Counted from the stretch's first letter, positions 10,074 through 22,432 are shown. The stretch: DNA of 64,000 nucleotides from Circinella minor (GCA_016758965.1 JAEPRB010000037.1:1-64000); one strand, 5' to 3'. The notes: a model not told the origin generated them from the letters alone. Numbers and translations: made by a program.

Positions 10074-12011
10074 ATGGCTATTTCCGATTCCGTTCACACT
10101 CCTACCAAATCAGACTTGGGTTCTTATTCACCTGTGTTGGCATCCAGCACCGATTCATTGAGCTATAAGCCCAGGTTAATTGATTTCTGCGGTTATGAGG
10201 GTGAAGATTTTCGTCACTTCAGAGATACTCTTGAATCATATTTCGCAATTACCAATCAAAAAAATGCAGCAAGAAAAGCTAATATTCTAAATGCGCAAGT
10301 CAGAAAGTATGCTCGTATTTTCTTATAAGGAAAGATCTGTGCAACTCCCGCTCTTAGTGTCGATTATGACGAATTAATTAAACTTCTAGAAGAAGAATAC
10401 GCTACCGAAGATGTTATTAAATACTATAAAGATGCATTCGATCAACTGTTGCAAGGAGAGGATGAACCCCCTCGAATGTTCTTGGGTCGCATTCAGCAAG
10501 CAGCCGACCTGGCAGAACTATCCAATAAAGCAGGCGAAGCTCTAATTGAAGCAAAATTCAAATCAGGATTATTACCACGTATAAAAAAACATTGTTATAT
10601 GATGGGAGCAAAATCATTCAATGACTACAAACAATTTGCCTATGGTTTTTGGAAAGGACAACATGGTGTTACATTATATCTGCAAGACAATCCGTTTATA
10701 CCACAAAAAGCCGAAGAAAGAATTTCAACTGCTTGGGTAAATAGAAATGACCCATCCAAAGAAACTATCAAAAAAGCTCGTTTGCGTGCATTTCATCCAC
10801 CTGACTTGAATACAAAATCTGGTTCTGATTCCCCATCCATCGATGTATTAACCAAGCAAATGCAAAATCTGGAATTATATCAACATGAATCCGATCCTAC
10901 TCATAACGATTATCAAAATAATTCTTCCTATGATTTAGAAAGGTTGCTGCGACGATTAATTCAAGAAGAAATAAAAAGAATTACCCAAACTACAAATCCT
11001 TACAATAACAAATGGGATCGTAATAATAACAATGGTTATCATAATAATCAATACCGAAATAATAATCCTTACCAGTCGCATGGGAATAATAGGGGAAACG
11101 ACAATCAATATCAAAATAATAATCCTTACCAGCCATACGGGAATAATAGGGGAAATGATAATCAACAAAACAGAAGGTTTGGAGAAAGTAGACTGGGAGA
11201 AAGCAGGCTCCGCAATAATGAAAATAATGAGCCAGCCTACCGAAAAACTAACCCTACAAGGCCAAACTCGCCTTCTGTTACTTTAGCCGTCATGGAAGAA
11301 AAGGATACTGTTTATGAAGAGATGCCATTTGATTTCAATTTGATTAATCAGGAGTTCGAAGACGAATATATTTATGATAATGAAGAGGACTATAACACTA
11401 ATGAATATTATGATATCAGAGATGATAATGATTATTATGACGATGACCTACAAATACACGAAGAAAATTTTGATGAGTTATATGCCGCCCAACAGCGTGC
11501 ACCATTACCAAGAACTCGACAATTAAGACCTCGAAATGAAACAGGTAAGGTAAATAAAATAAACTCACAAAAGAAAGTAGATTTTGTAAACCCTCCAGTT
11601 CGTCATAAGTCAAGAAAACAAAAACAAGCCACGCAACTCCAAGACAATCATATAAATTCCCAAACATACCAAGAGAAGAGAAACGGTGCAGCATCGACTT
11701 TACAAAACGTTGAACCAACTACAATTCCCAACATCGAAAACTTACTATTACCACCTCCACCACTACCCACAATGGGTTTGGCATCTACCTTCGGAGAATC
11801 GAGTTTAAATAAAGCACAAAATATTACTGGAAACCAATGGACAGAGATACGAAATAACAATGATATGGATATTGACTCGCCTCCAAACGAAAAAGAAACA
11901 AAAAAGTTAAACAAAAAATTTCCTCAACCCCCTTTAAACTCTTTCAACAAAACCAAAAAATTTAACATTTACAAAACCCAAACAATCGGGTACAGTTACA
12001 CAAAAAGATAA
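10074..12011 (+). pseudogene. gypsy Gag-like protein
   Basis: This would be the structural protein that packages the element's RNA. The ATG at 10074 follows the primer-binding region by about 240 bp. The frame is broken once, by TAA at 10326-10328, and continues unchanged to 12011. The N-terminal half looks like a retrotransposon Gag capsid domain (FCGYEGEDFRHFRDTLESYF ... EPPRMFLGRIQQAADLAEL). Around 10990-11170 there is an Asn-rich tandem repeat with unit NNNPYQ(S/P)(H/Y)GNNRGNDNQ, present twice nearly perfectly. A CCHC zinc knuckle was not seen. The C-terminal part is acidic, then Pro- and Asn-rich. Confidence 0.7.
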
Positions 12012-15000
12012 TAAAACTACTATACAGAAAAATACAAAAAAAATGACAGACATAACAAAAAGTATTATAAGGAAGGAACCTTATAACGTCTCGACCGATA
12101 TCTTAAACTGAACTGCCGATATTAGTTTTGGACAACTTTTACGTTTGGCTCCATCCCTTTGTCATCAATTCTCTAGTACTTGTAAGACAGCTCGAACTCT
12201 TGCAGTTTTGGATGATTACCCAAAACACTTTCACCACACAACAGCTTTATACGCCATATTTACTTTATATACAACTCCTATACATACCTTGATTGACAGT
12301 GGTGCCTCGAAAACGTGTATGTCACAGAAGTTAGCTCAGCAACTTAAATTAAAAATACATGAACCTTCATCAGCAGTTTTCATGTCAGGAAATGGTGATA
12401 GGCACGCTTCATTGGGTATTATCAACAATGTTCCATTAAAACCTAACGATACAGACCCTGTGCCGATATCAATTGAATTACTACCAACTTCACCAGCCGA
12501 TATTATAATTGGAAACGATTGGCTCAAAATTGCTTGTGCAAAAATAGATTATCAAACCAGAAAATTGTGGATCAACCATGGAAAAATAAGATCAATTCCC
12601 ATTTCTTATGAACGAAAAACAGAAGAATCATTAGGACCAAGATCCAATAGTAGCATATCAATAGATGATCAGGCGTCAGACTTATCCGAAGAAGAATCCA
12701 GTGAAGGATCCGAAACCGAGTCTTTATCAGACGACAGTTCTACCGATTCCGATATTACATGTCCTATATTGGAGGAAATGCTTGCTAACGAATATTGGTT
12801 TGAAGATGAACGCTATCCAATGATTGAAACTTCACATCCATTAGAATTAGATTTACACGAAGATATATTACAAGTCATAACTAGATAAACAATAACAATA
12901 ACAATATCTTCTTACCAAACATACGAAATTACAGTTCCACATAAATGTAGATCTGCCAATACATTTATATTCGAATTAACGGCATCACTTCCAAATTTTA
13001 TTGAAGTCTACTGTGGGATATTATACCCATCCGCTTTGACATACTGCTTTACTATTATCAACATGTCCGAAAAAGAGGAATATGTAATAAAACCTGGTAT
13101 ACTATTAGGAGAATTAATACCAATTACATCAGATACCCAAGGGTACGAACTATCGCAAGATGATGGAAAGCGATTCCTCAATAATATTCCTCGCATACAG
13201 AAGCCTCTTTCAAAATCCCAACTTGACCAAATAGAAGTTGGAGATCTAGAAAACAATTTGAAACAAGAATTTCTTATGCTTATAAGACAATATCAAGATA
13301 TATTTGATTGGGATAAACAAACTATAGGGTGCACTAACAGAATCAGTCATGAAATCATAACAGAAGACATTGCTCCTATCCGTCAGCGTGCTTATCGTAT
13401 GAGTCCAATTGAACTTGAATATTTAAAAAAGGAATTAGACCGTTTTTGCAAGATGGGTATTATTTGACCTTCTTGTAGTCCTTGGGCCTCACCCATATTA
13501 ATGGTCTGAAAAAAGAAATACAATAATAATCTCCAGGAAGATAATAAAGTCGTTAAAAACAACAATAACACAGACTAGCAGCAAAACGATAAATAAATAA
13601 CAACACTTGCATATAGTAACACTATATTAAATCATAGATCCCACAAAATCATCTTTACTACAATATTATTTAGAGACCTTAGAATACCCATCAGGTATTA
13701 CTCGACAGCAACAGCGATATTTGGACACACAAAGCAAACATTATTTTGTGTATAATAATCGACTTTATCGAAGATATAAAGATAATAATCTGCGTCTAGT
13801 GTTAAATAAAGCAGAATCAGATAATGCTATTTGGACTTACCATTTTCATCCAATGGGTGGTCACTTTGCATTCCACAATACATATCATAAAATAGCTAAA
13901 CATTATTATTGGGAAAGCATGAAGCAAGACATACAGAATATTATTTCCTGATGTGATCGTTGTCAAAAACAGGGAAAACCAATTCTGAACGAATTAGTAC
14001 ATTCTATACCTGTAAAACCAGAACCATGGTATCAAATCGTCATGGATATCAAACACTTTCGACCATCCCGGTCGGGTAACCGATATGTTATTGTCGCTAT
14101 TGATTATTTTACAAAATGGGTAGAAGCAAAAGCCCTTTGATACGCAAATGCAACAGAAGTAGCCCTTTTTTTATATGAAGATGTAATTTGTCGACATAGA
14201 TGTCCAGCTATTGTAATTAATGATAATGGACTGCCTTTTGCAAACAAATTGGTTGAAGAAGTCTGTAATCAATTTTCCATAGAACGGCGCAGGGGAAGTC
14301 CCTACAGAAACCAAACACAAGGTCTAGTAGAGCGTTTCAACAGAAGTCTTGGACAGATGCTTAAGAAAAGACCAAAACATGAAAAAGATAACTGGTGTTC
14401 ATACCTTCCAGCTGCACTATTCGCATATCATACTATAATACAAGAAACAACAAAACAAACGCCCTTCTATCTACTTTACAGAAGAGAAGCATTAACTCCA
14501 TTTGATAGAATAACAGAAAAGACCAAAGAAGGCATAATCAATGAAAAGTGGTCTGATGATCAACTTGTTAACAAAATAAAAATGCAAATCGAACTACTTC
14601 AAAAAGTACGAAAAAAGGCAGATGCTTTAATAAAAGCATCTCAAAAAAATCAGAAAGCTATGATAGAGTGAAAAATATTAGGCACGAAAAAGCACTTGAT
14701 GCAGCCGCCTTTCCACATAGGAGATATTGTACAAGTGTATAACAATGCAATTGAGACATCTTGGTCAGGAAAATTAGAAGAAACTTGGCTAGGACCATAC
14801 ATAGTTCATAAAGCAAACCAAAGAGGTGGTTATCAATTGAAGACTCTCAAAGGTGTTATGTTAAATGGCATCACCCATGGAAATCGAATGCGTATATATA
14901 GACTACCAGATGTACAATTTCAACCATCATTATCTTCTTCAAAAAAAATGCCTGACCAATTAAATACATTAAACCAAGACTCCAACCTAGAACAGTTACC

Positions 15001-15660
15001 ATGGGATCCGACTATTGTTACTTCAGAGGAAATATATAAATTGTTACAAGATAATCCTTTCCTGATACGAGATATTGATGACGATTTTTTTTTATCTTTA
15101 ATGGAAGGAGATACAAATAACCATCAAGCAACGAATGATTCCTTGATTAAAAGGACAATTGGGGAAGGAGATAATCATCCACAAGATCTTTCATTATCTC
15201 CCAAAACCATCCAATTATATCAAGAATATTCTAGATATGAAAACTACTGGAAAAACATTGCCCAACATCGAGCAAGATTAGCAGAAAAGTTAGTGGCGGA
15301 TATAACTAACAAGAGGAACTTAAGAAACCTCTCACTTTGAGCATAAAAACTCCGAAAAAATTGCATTTTTCTCCTGAAAATCTACATCTCTCAAAAAAAT
15401 TTTCAGAACTTAATGCTTTGGAGATTTTTCGGAGATGGCAAATAGAAGTTTTTCAGAAGTTTTTAGAGAAAAAATGGAGTGTTTTCAGAGGAAAATGAAG
15501 ATATTCAGAGTTAAATAATGGAATAGCAAGCTCAATATTCACTTTAATGTAAGCGTTACAATTTTAATTTATTTATGGTATATTACTTCATAAACTAGTA
15601 GTTTATTATTTTTATATAAAAAGAAATGAATATATAATTTATATAATAATTCAGGCTGTT

Positions 15661-16987
15661 TTAATTATTTAAATATGTTGATGATGTTGTTGCTGTTGTC
15701 TTTTTTTTAGTTGATGAGCTTTTTTGCTTTTTTCCTCGTATTCTTTTATTCCTTGGATCGTTTGTTAATATATTATTATTATTATTAATGTTGTCATCAT
15801 GTTCTCGACGTCGTTTTTCATTACTACTAATACAAGCAATCTTACGAGTACTAGTTGTGTCGTTGCTTCTTTTATTTTTTGAGAATGTTCTTGTGTTTCC
15901 TTTTTCTGGGAACTTAATAAGATGCAGTCATCTGCGTTATCTCCATCTTCATCTTCATCATCCTCATTACCATTATCATCATGCTCATTATCGTCATTAT
16001 CATCGTCATCATCATAATCTTCACTGAAACCATGTTCACCATCATAATTATCGTCGTCATCATTGTTATTATTATTGCAGTTATCATCTTCATCACTTTC
16101 ATCATGTTCATAATACTCGCCATCATCTTCTGAAATATCATGACCACTGTTGGAGGTGGCGCTGTCTTCACGAATATTATGTTCATTATCTAAAAACCAA
16201 CATATATTAGGGCACCATCAAAAAAGTTAATTAAAAGGTTAATTAATACTGGTATATTACTTATTAATATTATATATGTAATATCTACCTTGGTTATAAT
16301 TGCTGTTCTTTCTATTTTTTGTTACTTTTTCCATCAATTCTGTGTCTACTTGTACCGTATTCCAATTTTTTTGAAGTATTATTCTGGCGCCCCAGAATGC
16401 AGTGCATGCCCCGATCGGTATATACTGGTTTACTGCTTTTTCAACTTGATCCTTTAAACATCGATGGTACGGTTTTACACGTCTGTCGCTCCATCCTATA
16501 TCACTTGTGATATTCTTTTTTAATTTAAATCGGTGGACTATTGGTTTGTATAAAGTCATACTATGTCGCGCTAGCGAGCGAGCCCTTCCATATGGTATTG
16601 GTAGAAGGTTATTCCTAGTTCTGTATTCTTGAATTAACCATATAAATAAATTAATTGAATGTTGTTGTTTAATAATGTCGATCTTTCCTGTTTCTTTATT
16701 CTTCCTTCATATGTTGGTTGGTCGATATAATGGTCTGATAAAAGTGTTATTAGATTCTTGCTTTGTTCAACTGGGGTTTGATTATTAATAACTTTTTCAA
16801 GACGTTGATTGTCTTGATTGCTTTTTTGCAAGTCTTGTTGCAAATCCTTGATACACTTCGTTAAACTGTCAACTTTTTTGTTCACTAATACTATATTTGT
16901 GGATAATTTTTCGATAGCAGCTTGTATACTATAAAATTCTTTGTTTCCTTGGGGTCCGTTTTTGTTTGTTTTTGTTTTGGGTGGCAT
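15661..16987 (-). pseudogene. Coiled-coil, acidic accessory protein of the CACTA-like element (TnpA-like role suggested)
   Basis: This is the second gene of the element, downstream of the transposase on the same strand. It starts MPPKTKTNKNG at 16987. Residues about 20-75 form a clear coiled coil (IEKLSTNIVLVNKKVDSL ... LQQDLQKSNQDNQRLEKV). A basic region with Trp and Cys follows (DIGWSDRRVKPYHRCLKDQV ... IPIGACTAFWGARII) and may bind DNA. After an intron near 16200-16290 comes a long Asp/Glu/Asn-rich stretch (about 15950-16190) and a Lys/Ser/Thr-rich tail to the stop at 15661. One base seems gained or lost near 16690-16710, where the frame shifts from EGRIKKQ to a better continuation (IIKQQHSINLFIWLIQEY). 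CACTA elements of plants encode a TnpA-type DNA-binding partner; the parallel here is by position and shape, not by sequence. Confidence 0.55.
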
Positions 16988-17340
16988 AATAAAAATGATA
17001 GAAAAAAAGATGAATTGGAAAAAGAAGCGCCTGCGCCAACATGGATGGATTTTTTTTTTCAAATTATGCGTGTTTTACCGCAAGGTTGGAGCCAGTAGTT
17101 AATAATAAATAAGTCTTGTGATCATTGTGCATACAACCCTATTTCAAACAATTTCATTGAATTACCAAAACAAAACAAATAAATATAGAACCCTACTACG
17201 TGTTACATATATGAAGTGATGAGCAAAATGTTATACCACTTACATGGATAAGATACAAAATAACTAATACTAATAATGAAAAATAATAATAAAAAATAGT
17301 CTATCGTGAAAAACTATGAAAAAAGTGGATTACATATCCA

Positions 17341-20300
17341 TCAGGATGAATATGACCAATAGAGATGTGTAAGTTTAGGGACGTCTGCAGGATTCAACTT
17401 GGTTATGCTAGGCCATAATATAATATATGATCGTTTTGATGGAGCACTGACTTTTTCAGCAAAGCATTCAATATCATAAGCCGATGTTACAAAGAATTTT
17501 GACGACGATCTCGGATGCAAATAAGGGTATCCTTTTGGTTTTGGTACAGTGGTTTCCCATACTTTTACAAGCGCCAGGAGTCTTGTTTCATTTTCCTGTT
17601 TATGTCAGAAAAAGAAAATCACGTCACCAAAAAAAAATTTTGCTTTGCGAACCATAGTTCGTCTTCTTCTATCAGTATCCACTTCAATTAACAGTTTTAC
17701 AAAATAATCATCACGACGGTCTTCATTTCGTTCTCGATAGGCACTCCCTACCATTTCTTGTTCATTTATCCATAACCTTGATCCAATTTCAATTCTTGTA
17801 TTAAGTGATTTAAAGTTTGGGACATGTACAGACCAGTAATCAGTAAGTGCTTGTTTTAGATTGTATTCGTTGTAATTGGTTACTATATCATTCCAATATG
17901 GTCCCCATATTTCGCGCGCATTGTCATCAACCAAATCAGTTAGCACTTCTTGTTTATGTAATTTTTTGATATTATAATCGAATCCAATTCCAATCTGTTC
18001 TACATATCGCTGTGCTGCAAGTGCAACCATAATATTTCCAGCACTGACACCTGTTGCTGAGCGTGATTTTACTTTTTTTTTATTTCTCCAATAGCTCTTT
18101 CTTGACAGAAGGCATTATAATAGCATAATGGACCCATCACAACTATTATATGATCGAGATGTGTTAAGTAATGTTGAGAAATAGTAAAGACAGTACCGTT
18201 AATATTTTTGTTATCAACTTGAGATTTCAGATACTGGAGCCACACATCCACATCTTTTTTGAGTTTTTTTAAGTCGTCGTCCGTAATTGTTTTTTTAAAA
18301 GTTATGTTGCATACACTTTCAAGGGCAAGTATAGTAGTTTTTGCTTCTTTGTTAGTAATCATTTCAGCAATCAAAGTCGGGGCAATAAGACAAACAAGAT
18401 GTATATAATCAATAGATCGAAGATAACCAGCTTGCTGTAATATATCAATAGTACAATTGCTAAAGGTAGATGGAATTGTTTTTCTTGAATTTGCCAATGA
18501 TTGACCAATTGTTTTTCTAATACTATTTCGTAGAAAAAAAGGATTCCCCTTTTCACCATACCTAACATAATAGAATACATCAATTAGTTTTATATATAAA
18601 ACTTGCAGCAAGTAATAATATAGTAATGAAACATTGAACCTACTTTCCACATATCAATTTCCATAATTGCTTAGCTATTCCCAGTCCAATCAAATACATT
18701 GAATCAAGGCCATAAGTCACAGAACCGTTATAAGAATACAAATCATGAAATGGTGATGGACGTAATATCCCCTTATCTATATTTCCTTCTTGAAAATCTT
18801 TAAGCGGTCGCATACATGGTCGAACTCTTTTATCTGGAACAAAGTACATCCCTCTCTTCTCCCCTTTGGTGTTTGGTGCTGCACCACCAAGAATTTCGCA
18901 AAATCGGCATCTATACCTAGTAGTAAAGAATATAAAAGTGAATGGTTAATATACAACAATACAACATACACAAACTTGATACTCTATGAATAAATTACCT
19001 AAATGTATGACCTCGCGCACACATCATTTTTGAACATGCTGGTATATCACCAGTTGCCAATAGCATATAGACACGTGAATAGTAAGATTTTCCATCATCA
19101 CCTTTGACGCAAATACCTGATTCCTGTAGTCTTTTTAGTGATTGAATTGTTGGATGAAGAAAGCTAAATAGACTACATGGGGCTAAAGGCCCAGGTGCAA
19201 TACAAATTTGAAACATTCTGTTTGTTTCGTATCGTCTGATGGGGTCTATATTCAATACAACGACGTGGATGATCGTTAGCTGCTGTTTGTTAAAGAGTGT
19301 AAATCCATCGGTATATAAAGATATTGCTATATCCATTGGGTTCGAAAAATGGCCATCTTTTTTTAGATTTTTGTATGTGTTGCCGTCAAAAACATCTGAA
19401 TAATTTCCTGATACTGATTGGTATTTAGATCGATATAATAATTCTTCTCGAGAGCTTTTGTGATATATTAATAAGGCCAATTGGTCTGCTATTGGGAGTT
19501 GTTTGACTTGCGCACATGGCTGTTATTGCAGGACTCCTCCATCTGATCGTCGGTTTTTTGTCGTATACCGTGGTTCATTACAAAAGTCACATTTTTCTTT
19601 TTTTGATACTCGTTGAAACATCATACAACCCTTTCTGCAACAATCATAAAGCTTTGGCTTAATGGGATAGGTATTTTCCATCAACTATTGAAAAAAAAAC
19701 GTTATAATGAATAAAAGTGTAAAATAGTCAATAAGAAAAGTATAATTTAATGAGTTTGAATGTAACCAACCTTTTTAGATAAATGGTGTGAAAGAAGGGG
19801 TTCAATAAGCTTATCTTTTATATATCCATTAAACAATTGAATTATTTCATCATAAAAACCTTGAGAGACGCTGTGCTTTGTTGCTAGTGCAAAATTTTTT
19901 TTGCTAAACTTTTCACCTCTGGTCTCTGCATACTTTTGTTTATTAAAGTTGTACTTTTTAGCGGCAGTATAATTTTGTGTATGTTTAAAGCTTTTTGTTT
20001 GTATAAATTGATTTGTATAAGTAAAATTTTCATCATCGTTGTCTGTCCATTCTTCTTCTTCTTCTTGTTCTTCTTCGCTTTCTTCTTGTTCTTGTTCTCG
20101 TTCTTCAATAATTATAGGTTGGTCTTCATTAATATCTTCCCACTGATTATCTTCTTCATAATAATCTACGCTGCTAATTCTTATAAATTGTCAATTACTA
20201 TTGTCTATTTTTCTTTTTGAGTATAAGAGAATATTTACCTGTTTCAGTGTTCATCATTCATTTGGTCAATGGGAGAGAGAGCATTTTGTACAATAGATTC

Positions 20301-20447
20301 AACATCTCTTTTCTTTTGATTGTTTTTACAGTTATTTTTACGAATCTTTTCTGAGATTGTTCTTTTTTCAAAAACGTATAGACAAATATTACACTGGAAT
20401 TCTGTGCTAGGTAAGTCTGTCAAAATTTCCAATCCTGGTGAAGACAT
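17341..20447 (-). pseudogene. tnp2-type transposase of the CACTA-like element
   Basis: This would be the main transposase of the element (family tnp2, Plavaka/EnSpm-like in fungi). It starts MSSPGLEILTD at 20447 with a short CxxC region, then an acidic exon. Around 19590-19680 is a cysteine cluster (YDCCRKGCMMF ... CDFCNEPRY). The conserved core follows: YSDVFDGNTYKNL, IAISLYTDGFTLF, VVVLNIDPIRRYE, LLATGDIPACSKM, and CRFCE after an intron. Further exons hold TYGLDSMYLIGLG, ISQHYLTHLDHIIVVMGPL, CQERAIGEIKKK and a terminal KLTHLYWSYSS-like end at about 17341. Several short GT-AG introns separate the parts. One nonsense codon, TAA at 19524-19526 after GGVLQ, breaks it; otherwise the copy is well preserved and the element looks young. 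Confidence 0.75.
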
Positions 20448-20802
20448 TCGAATACCTTACTATCAAAAAGATCTAATAGTTGTTAGGATCAGTCATCATT
20501 ATTGCTATTCTTTTTCGGTGCCATGCTGGAAAAACACTTGCTATTTATTCCGTCAAGCTTTCAGATGGTGAAAGAATGAGAAAAAAATACCAGGTGGAAA
20601 AAAAATAATAAACACAAAATAAACAGTCACAGAAGACCATTTGATCATCACTTATCATCCTTCCACTTTTCTCTATCTAAGCTATACGTAAAAAGGTGTT
20701 GAAAACATGGAATCAAACTACTGATACGACCGATTACTACAGGATTCATGTTATGAACAATTTTAGCATAATTGAAACAATTTTAATTTTTATTGATGGG
20801 GT

Positions 20803-21058
20803 TGGAGATTTTCCAGAGAGAAATGGAGATATTTTGGAGAGTTGAGTTGTTGCACTATAAAATTAATATTTTTTTGGAGATTTTGTGAATTTGAGACTTA
20901 GTACATACGATTCAATCATTGGTTACCACTCTTATACATTATATGCAAGTTATATGTATTTTAAATCACAATTCATTTTTATCGAACAGGGTTGAAGATT
21001 TTCCGGAGAGAAATGGAGATTTTTTGGAGAGTTGAGTTGTTGCACTATAAAATTAATA
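20803..21058. repeat. Subterminal direct repeats of the CACTA-like element
   Basis: A ~68-bp unit at 20803-20870 recurs at about 20991-21058 with few changes. Both hold GAAATGGAGAT, TTGGAGAGTTGAGTTGTTGC and ACTATAAAATTAAT. Short GGAGATTTT motifs recur up to the right end, and related ones (GGAGATTTTTCGGAG) lie near the left end at about 15420. Repeats of this kind near the ends are the binding sites for the accessory protein in known CACTA elements. Confidence 0.7.
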
Positions 21059-21787
21059 ATGTTTTCGAAAAAAATTGGAGATTTTACGGAGTTGGACATT
21101 TTCCAGAGACGAAAAATATTTTTTTTGGAGTTTTTATGCTCAAAGTGTCTGTCACAGAAGAAGATCTGAAGGGCTCAAGGAAATTCTAAAAGCCAATAAC
21201 CTCCCGCACAAACTAGTCACTAATAGTTATAATACTATTCGCCGTCTTTTCTCTAGATTATGGACATAAATATCATTATAATTTTTCTAAATTCATTATT
21301 ATTTCCTTTGACTATATTATATTTATTCCTTTTTTTTTCTCAGATTATAAATTCTTTTTCCTCCATTTTAAAAAAAAAAAAATTAATATACGTAATAATA
21401 ATAGTAATATACACATATTAGTATATGTAACTGAAGAAAAATAAACATATATATTATAAATAACAGTGAACAAATAATACAAAATCATTATCATAATGAT
21501 CACAAAAATGATAATAGGATATAAAAGCTTTACTAAACTGACAATAACTGTACCTGCCATGACTTCATGCAGACATTGCCCAAAAAGAAGAAAATTGCAA
21601 ACATTGCAAAACATGTATCCATTGCAAAAACATGTACTTGATGCAAGAACCATCACTTCTAACAAAAATTATCCCTCTCAAAATCAAAGATGTTACAATA
21701 TAAATACCCTCTTGAACATCTTGAGATTCTTATTATCAACCATTTATAATACAATTTTATATTTTTCCTTCTTAAAATTATAAAATC

Positions 21788-22376
21788 ATGTCCAACTCAT
21801 CTACTACCTATTCACTCAGTAATCAATCCATGTCTTCCGATAACACATCAGCAACTTCGATAAAAGAAGAAATGTCCAGCTGGGACACCCCAGTAGAAGA
21901 TATATATTACCATGAGACTATTTGGAATAACGAAAAAACATCCAATCTACCAATTCTTACAATCAATAATGGAGGCCATATGTTATTTCGAACCTATGAT
22001 CCTGAGTACCTCCCCCCAACAAAACAAGTATTACACAAGGAAAAGTAGTTGAAAATCATTTTTTTTCGATTTGATTCAAGAATGTGTAACCGCACATTTG
22101 ACAAGACAACAAGCACAGGAGGACTTGGAAACAGCCAGACGTCTACTTGCCAACCGGATCGCAGTGCGCCTAGTTTCCACATTATAGACACTCCCAGACG
22201 AATCTGCTAGATACAAGGCTATTCACGATTATATAAAGAAACATTTACATGATAACTACGTTACGGCCGACACAAAATTGCACACATGGTTAATTCTTAT
22301 TATAATGCTCTGGTCTTTGCAGGATTCCCACATCATCTCATTCACTGGGACGTCGAACTTTAAAAAGTGTGGGGAT
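21788..22376 (+). pseudogene. Extra 3' ORF of the gypsy element, function unknown
   Basis: This reading frame lies between the end of pol and the purine tract before the 3' LTR, where some LTR elements carry an additional gene. It starts ATG at 21788 (MSNSSTTYSLSNQSMSSDNT) and has a TATA-like TATAAATACCC about 85 bp upstream. The first frame ends at 22048. After a frame change in a T-rich run near 22063-22070 a second open stretch continues (FDLIQECVTAHLTRQQAQED ... ARRLLANRIAV), is broken by a TAG near 22187, then goes on (DESARYKAIHDYIKKHL) to a hydrophobic end (LHTWLILIIMLW) next to the LTR. I do not recognise the family. It could be an envelope-like or regulatory gene, or captured host sequence. 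Confidence 0.45.
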
Positions 22377-22378
22377 AT

Positions 22379-22432
22379 GTTACCTAATCTTTTCTTCTCC
22401 CTTTTTTTTTCTTTTATTAATTTTATTAGGTA
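22379..22432 (+). repeat. Truncated 3' long terminal repeat of the gypsy element
   Basis: TGTTACCTAATCTTTTCTTC and the following T-rich stretch and ATTAATTTTATTA match the first ~54 bp of the repeat at 9214. A purine tract ending GGGGATA precedes it directly, as expected for a polypurine tract. After 22432 the sequence differs (GGTAAGAGAAAAAG), so the rest was deleted or replaced. Confidence 0.8.

Larger units (their letters stand above)
15333..21147 (-). mobile_element. CACTA/EnSpm-like (fungal tnp2-type) DNA transposon inserted in gypsy pol
   Basis: The element is 5815 bp with inverted ends. The left end reads CACTTTGAGCATAAAAACTC from 15333; the right end is its reverse complement up to 21147, matching over the first ~21 bp. 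The trinucleotide TCT flanks both ends (15330-15332 and 21148-21150), which is the 3-bp target duplication known for CACTA elements. Removing the element plus one TCT restores the gypsy pol frame without a gap. It holds two minus-strand genes: a tnp2-type transposase and a coiled-coil accessory protein. Subterminal repeats lie near both ends. Confidence 0.88.
12042..21269 (+). pseudogene. gypsy Pol: protease, RT remnant, integrase; split by a CACTA-like insert
   Basis: Pol would process Gag, copy the RNA and integrate the DNA. It lies in another frame than gag. In order: a family-like lead-in (ISFGQLLRLAPSL), an aspartic protease with DSGAS near 12297, and a linker. The start of RT follows (APIRQRAYRMSPIELEYLKK, then PSCSPWASPILMV). 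The RT palm and RNase H are missing, a deletion between about 13513 and 13655. Integrase follows: His pair near 13840-13880, CDRCQ at 13952, catalytic Asp in MDIKHF and NDNGLPF, Glu in GLVERFNRS. A GPY/F-like module (FHIGDIVQVYNN ... WLGPYIVHKAN) ends the recognisable part. TGA stops lie at 12109, 13465, 13507, 13949, 14138 and 14669. The frame runs to 15332, resumes at 21151 after the insert, and stops at 21267-21269. Confidence 0.8.
9214..22432 (+). mobile_element. Ty3/gypsy LTR retrotransposon, interrupted and RT-deleted
   Basis: Order along the plus strand: 5' long terminal repeat (9214-9831), a primer-binding-like TGGTGCTCACTACAGG at 9834, gag, then pol with protease, an RT remnant and integrase. 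A 5.8-kb CACTA-like element (15333-21147) sits inside pol. After it come the pol end, an extra ORF (21788 to about 22376), a purine-rich tract (AAAAAGTGTGGGGATA) and the first ~54 bp of a 3' long terminal repeat starting at 22379 with the same TGTTACCTAATC as the 5' copy. Beyond about 22432 the two repeats no longer match. Without the insert the element is about 7.4 kb. Domain order (integrase after RT, then a GPY/F-like module) is that of Ty3/gypsy. Confidence 0.85.

Noticed and set aside
15788..16186. His-rich and Met/Ile-rich frames near 16 kb
   Set aside because: They are other readings of the Asp/Glu-coding repeat of the CACTA-like accessory gene.
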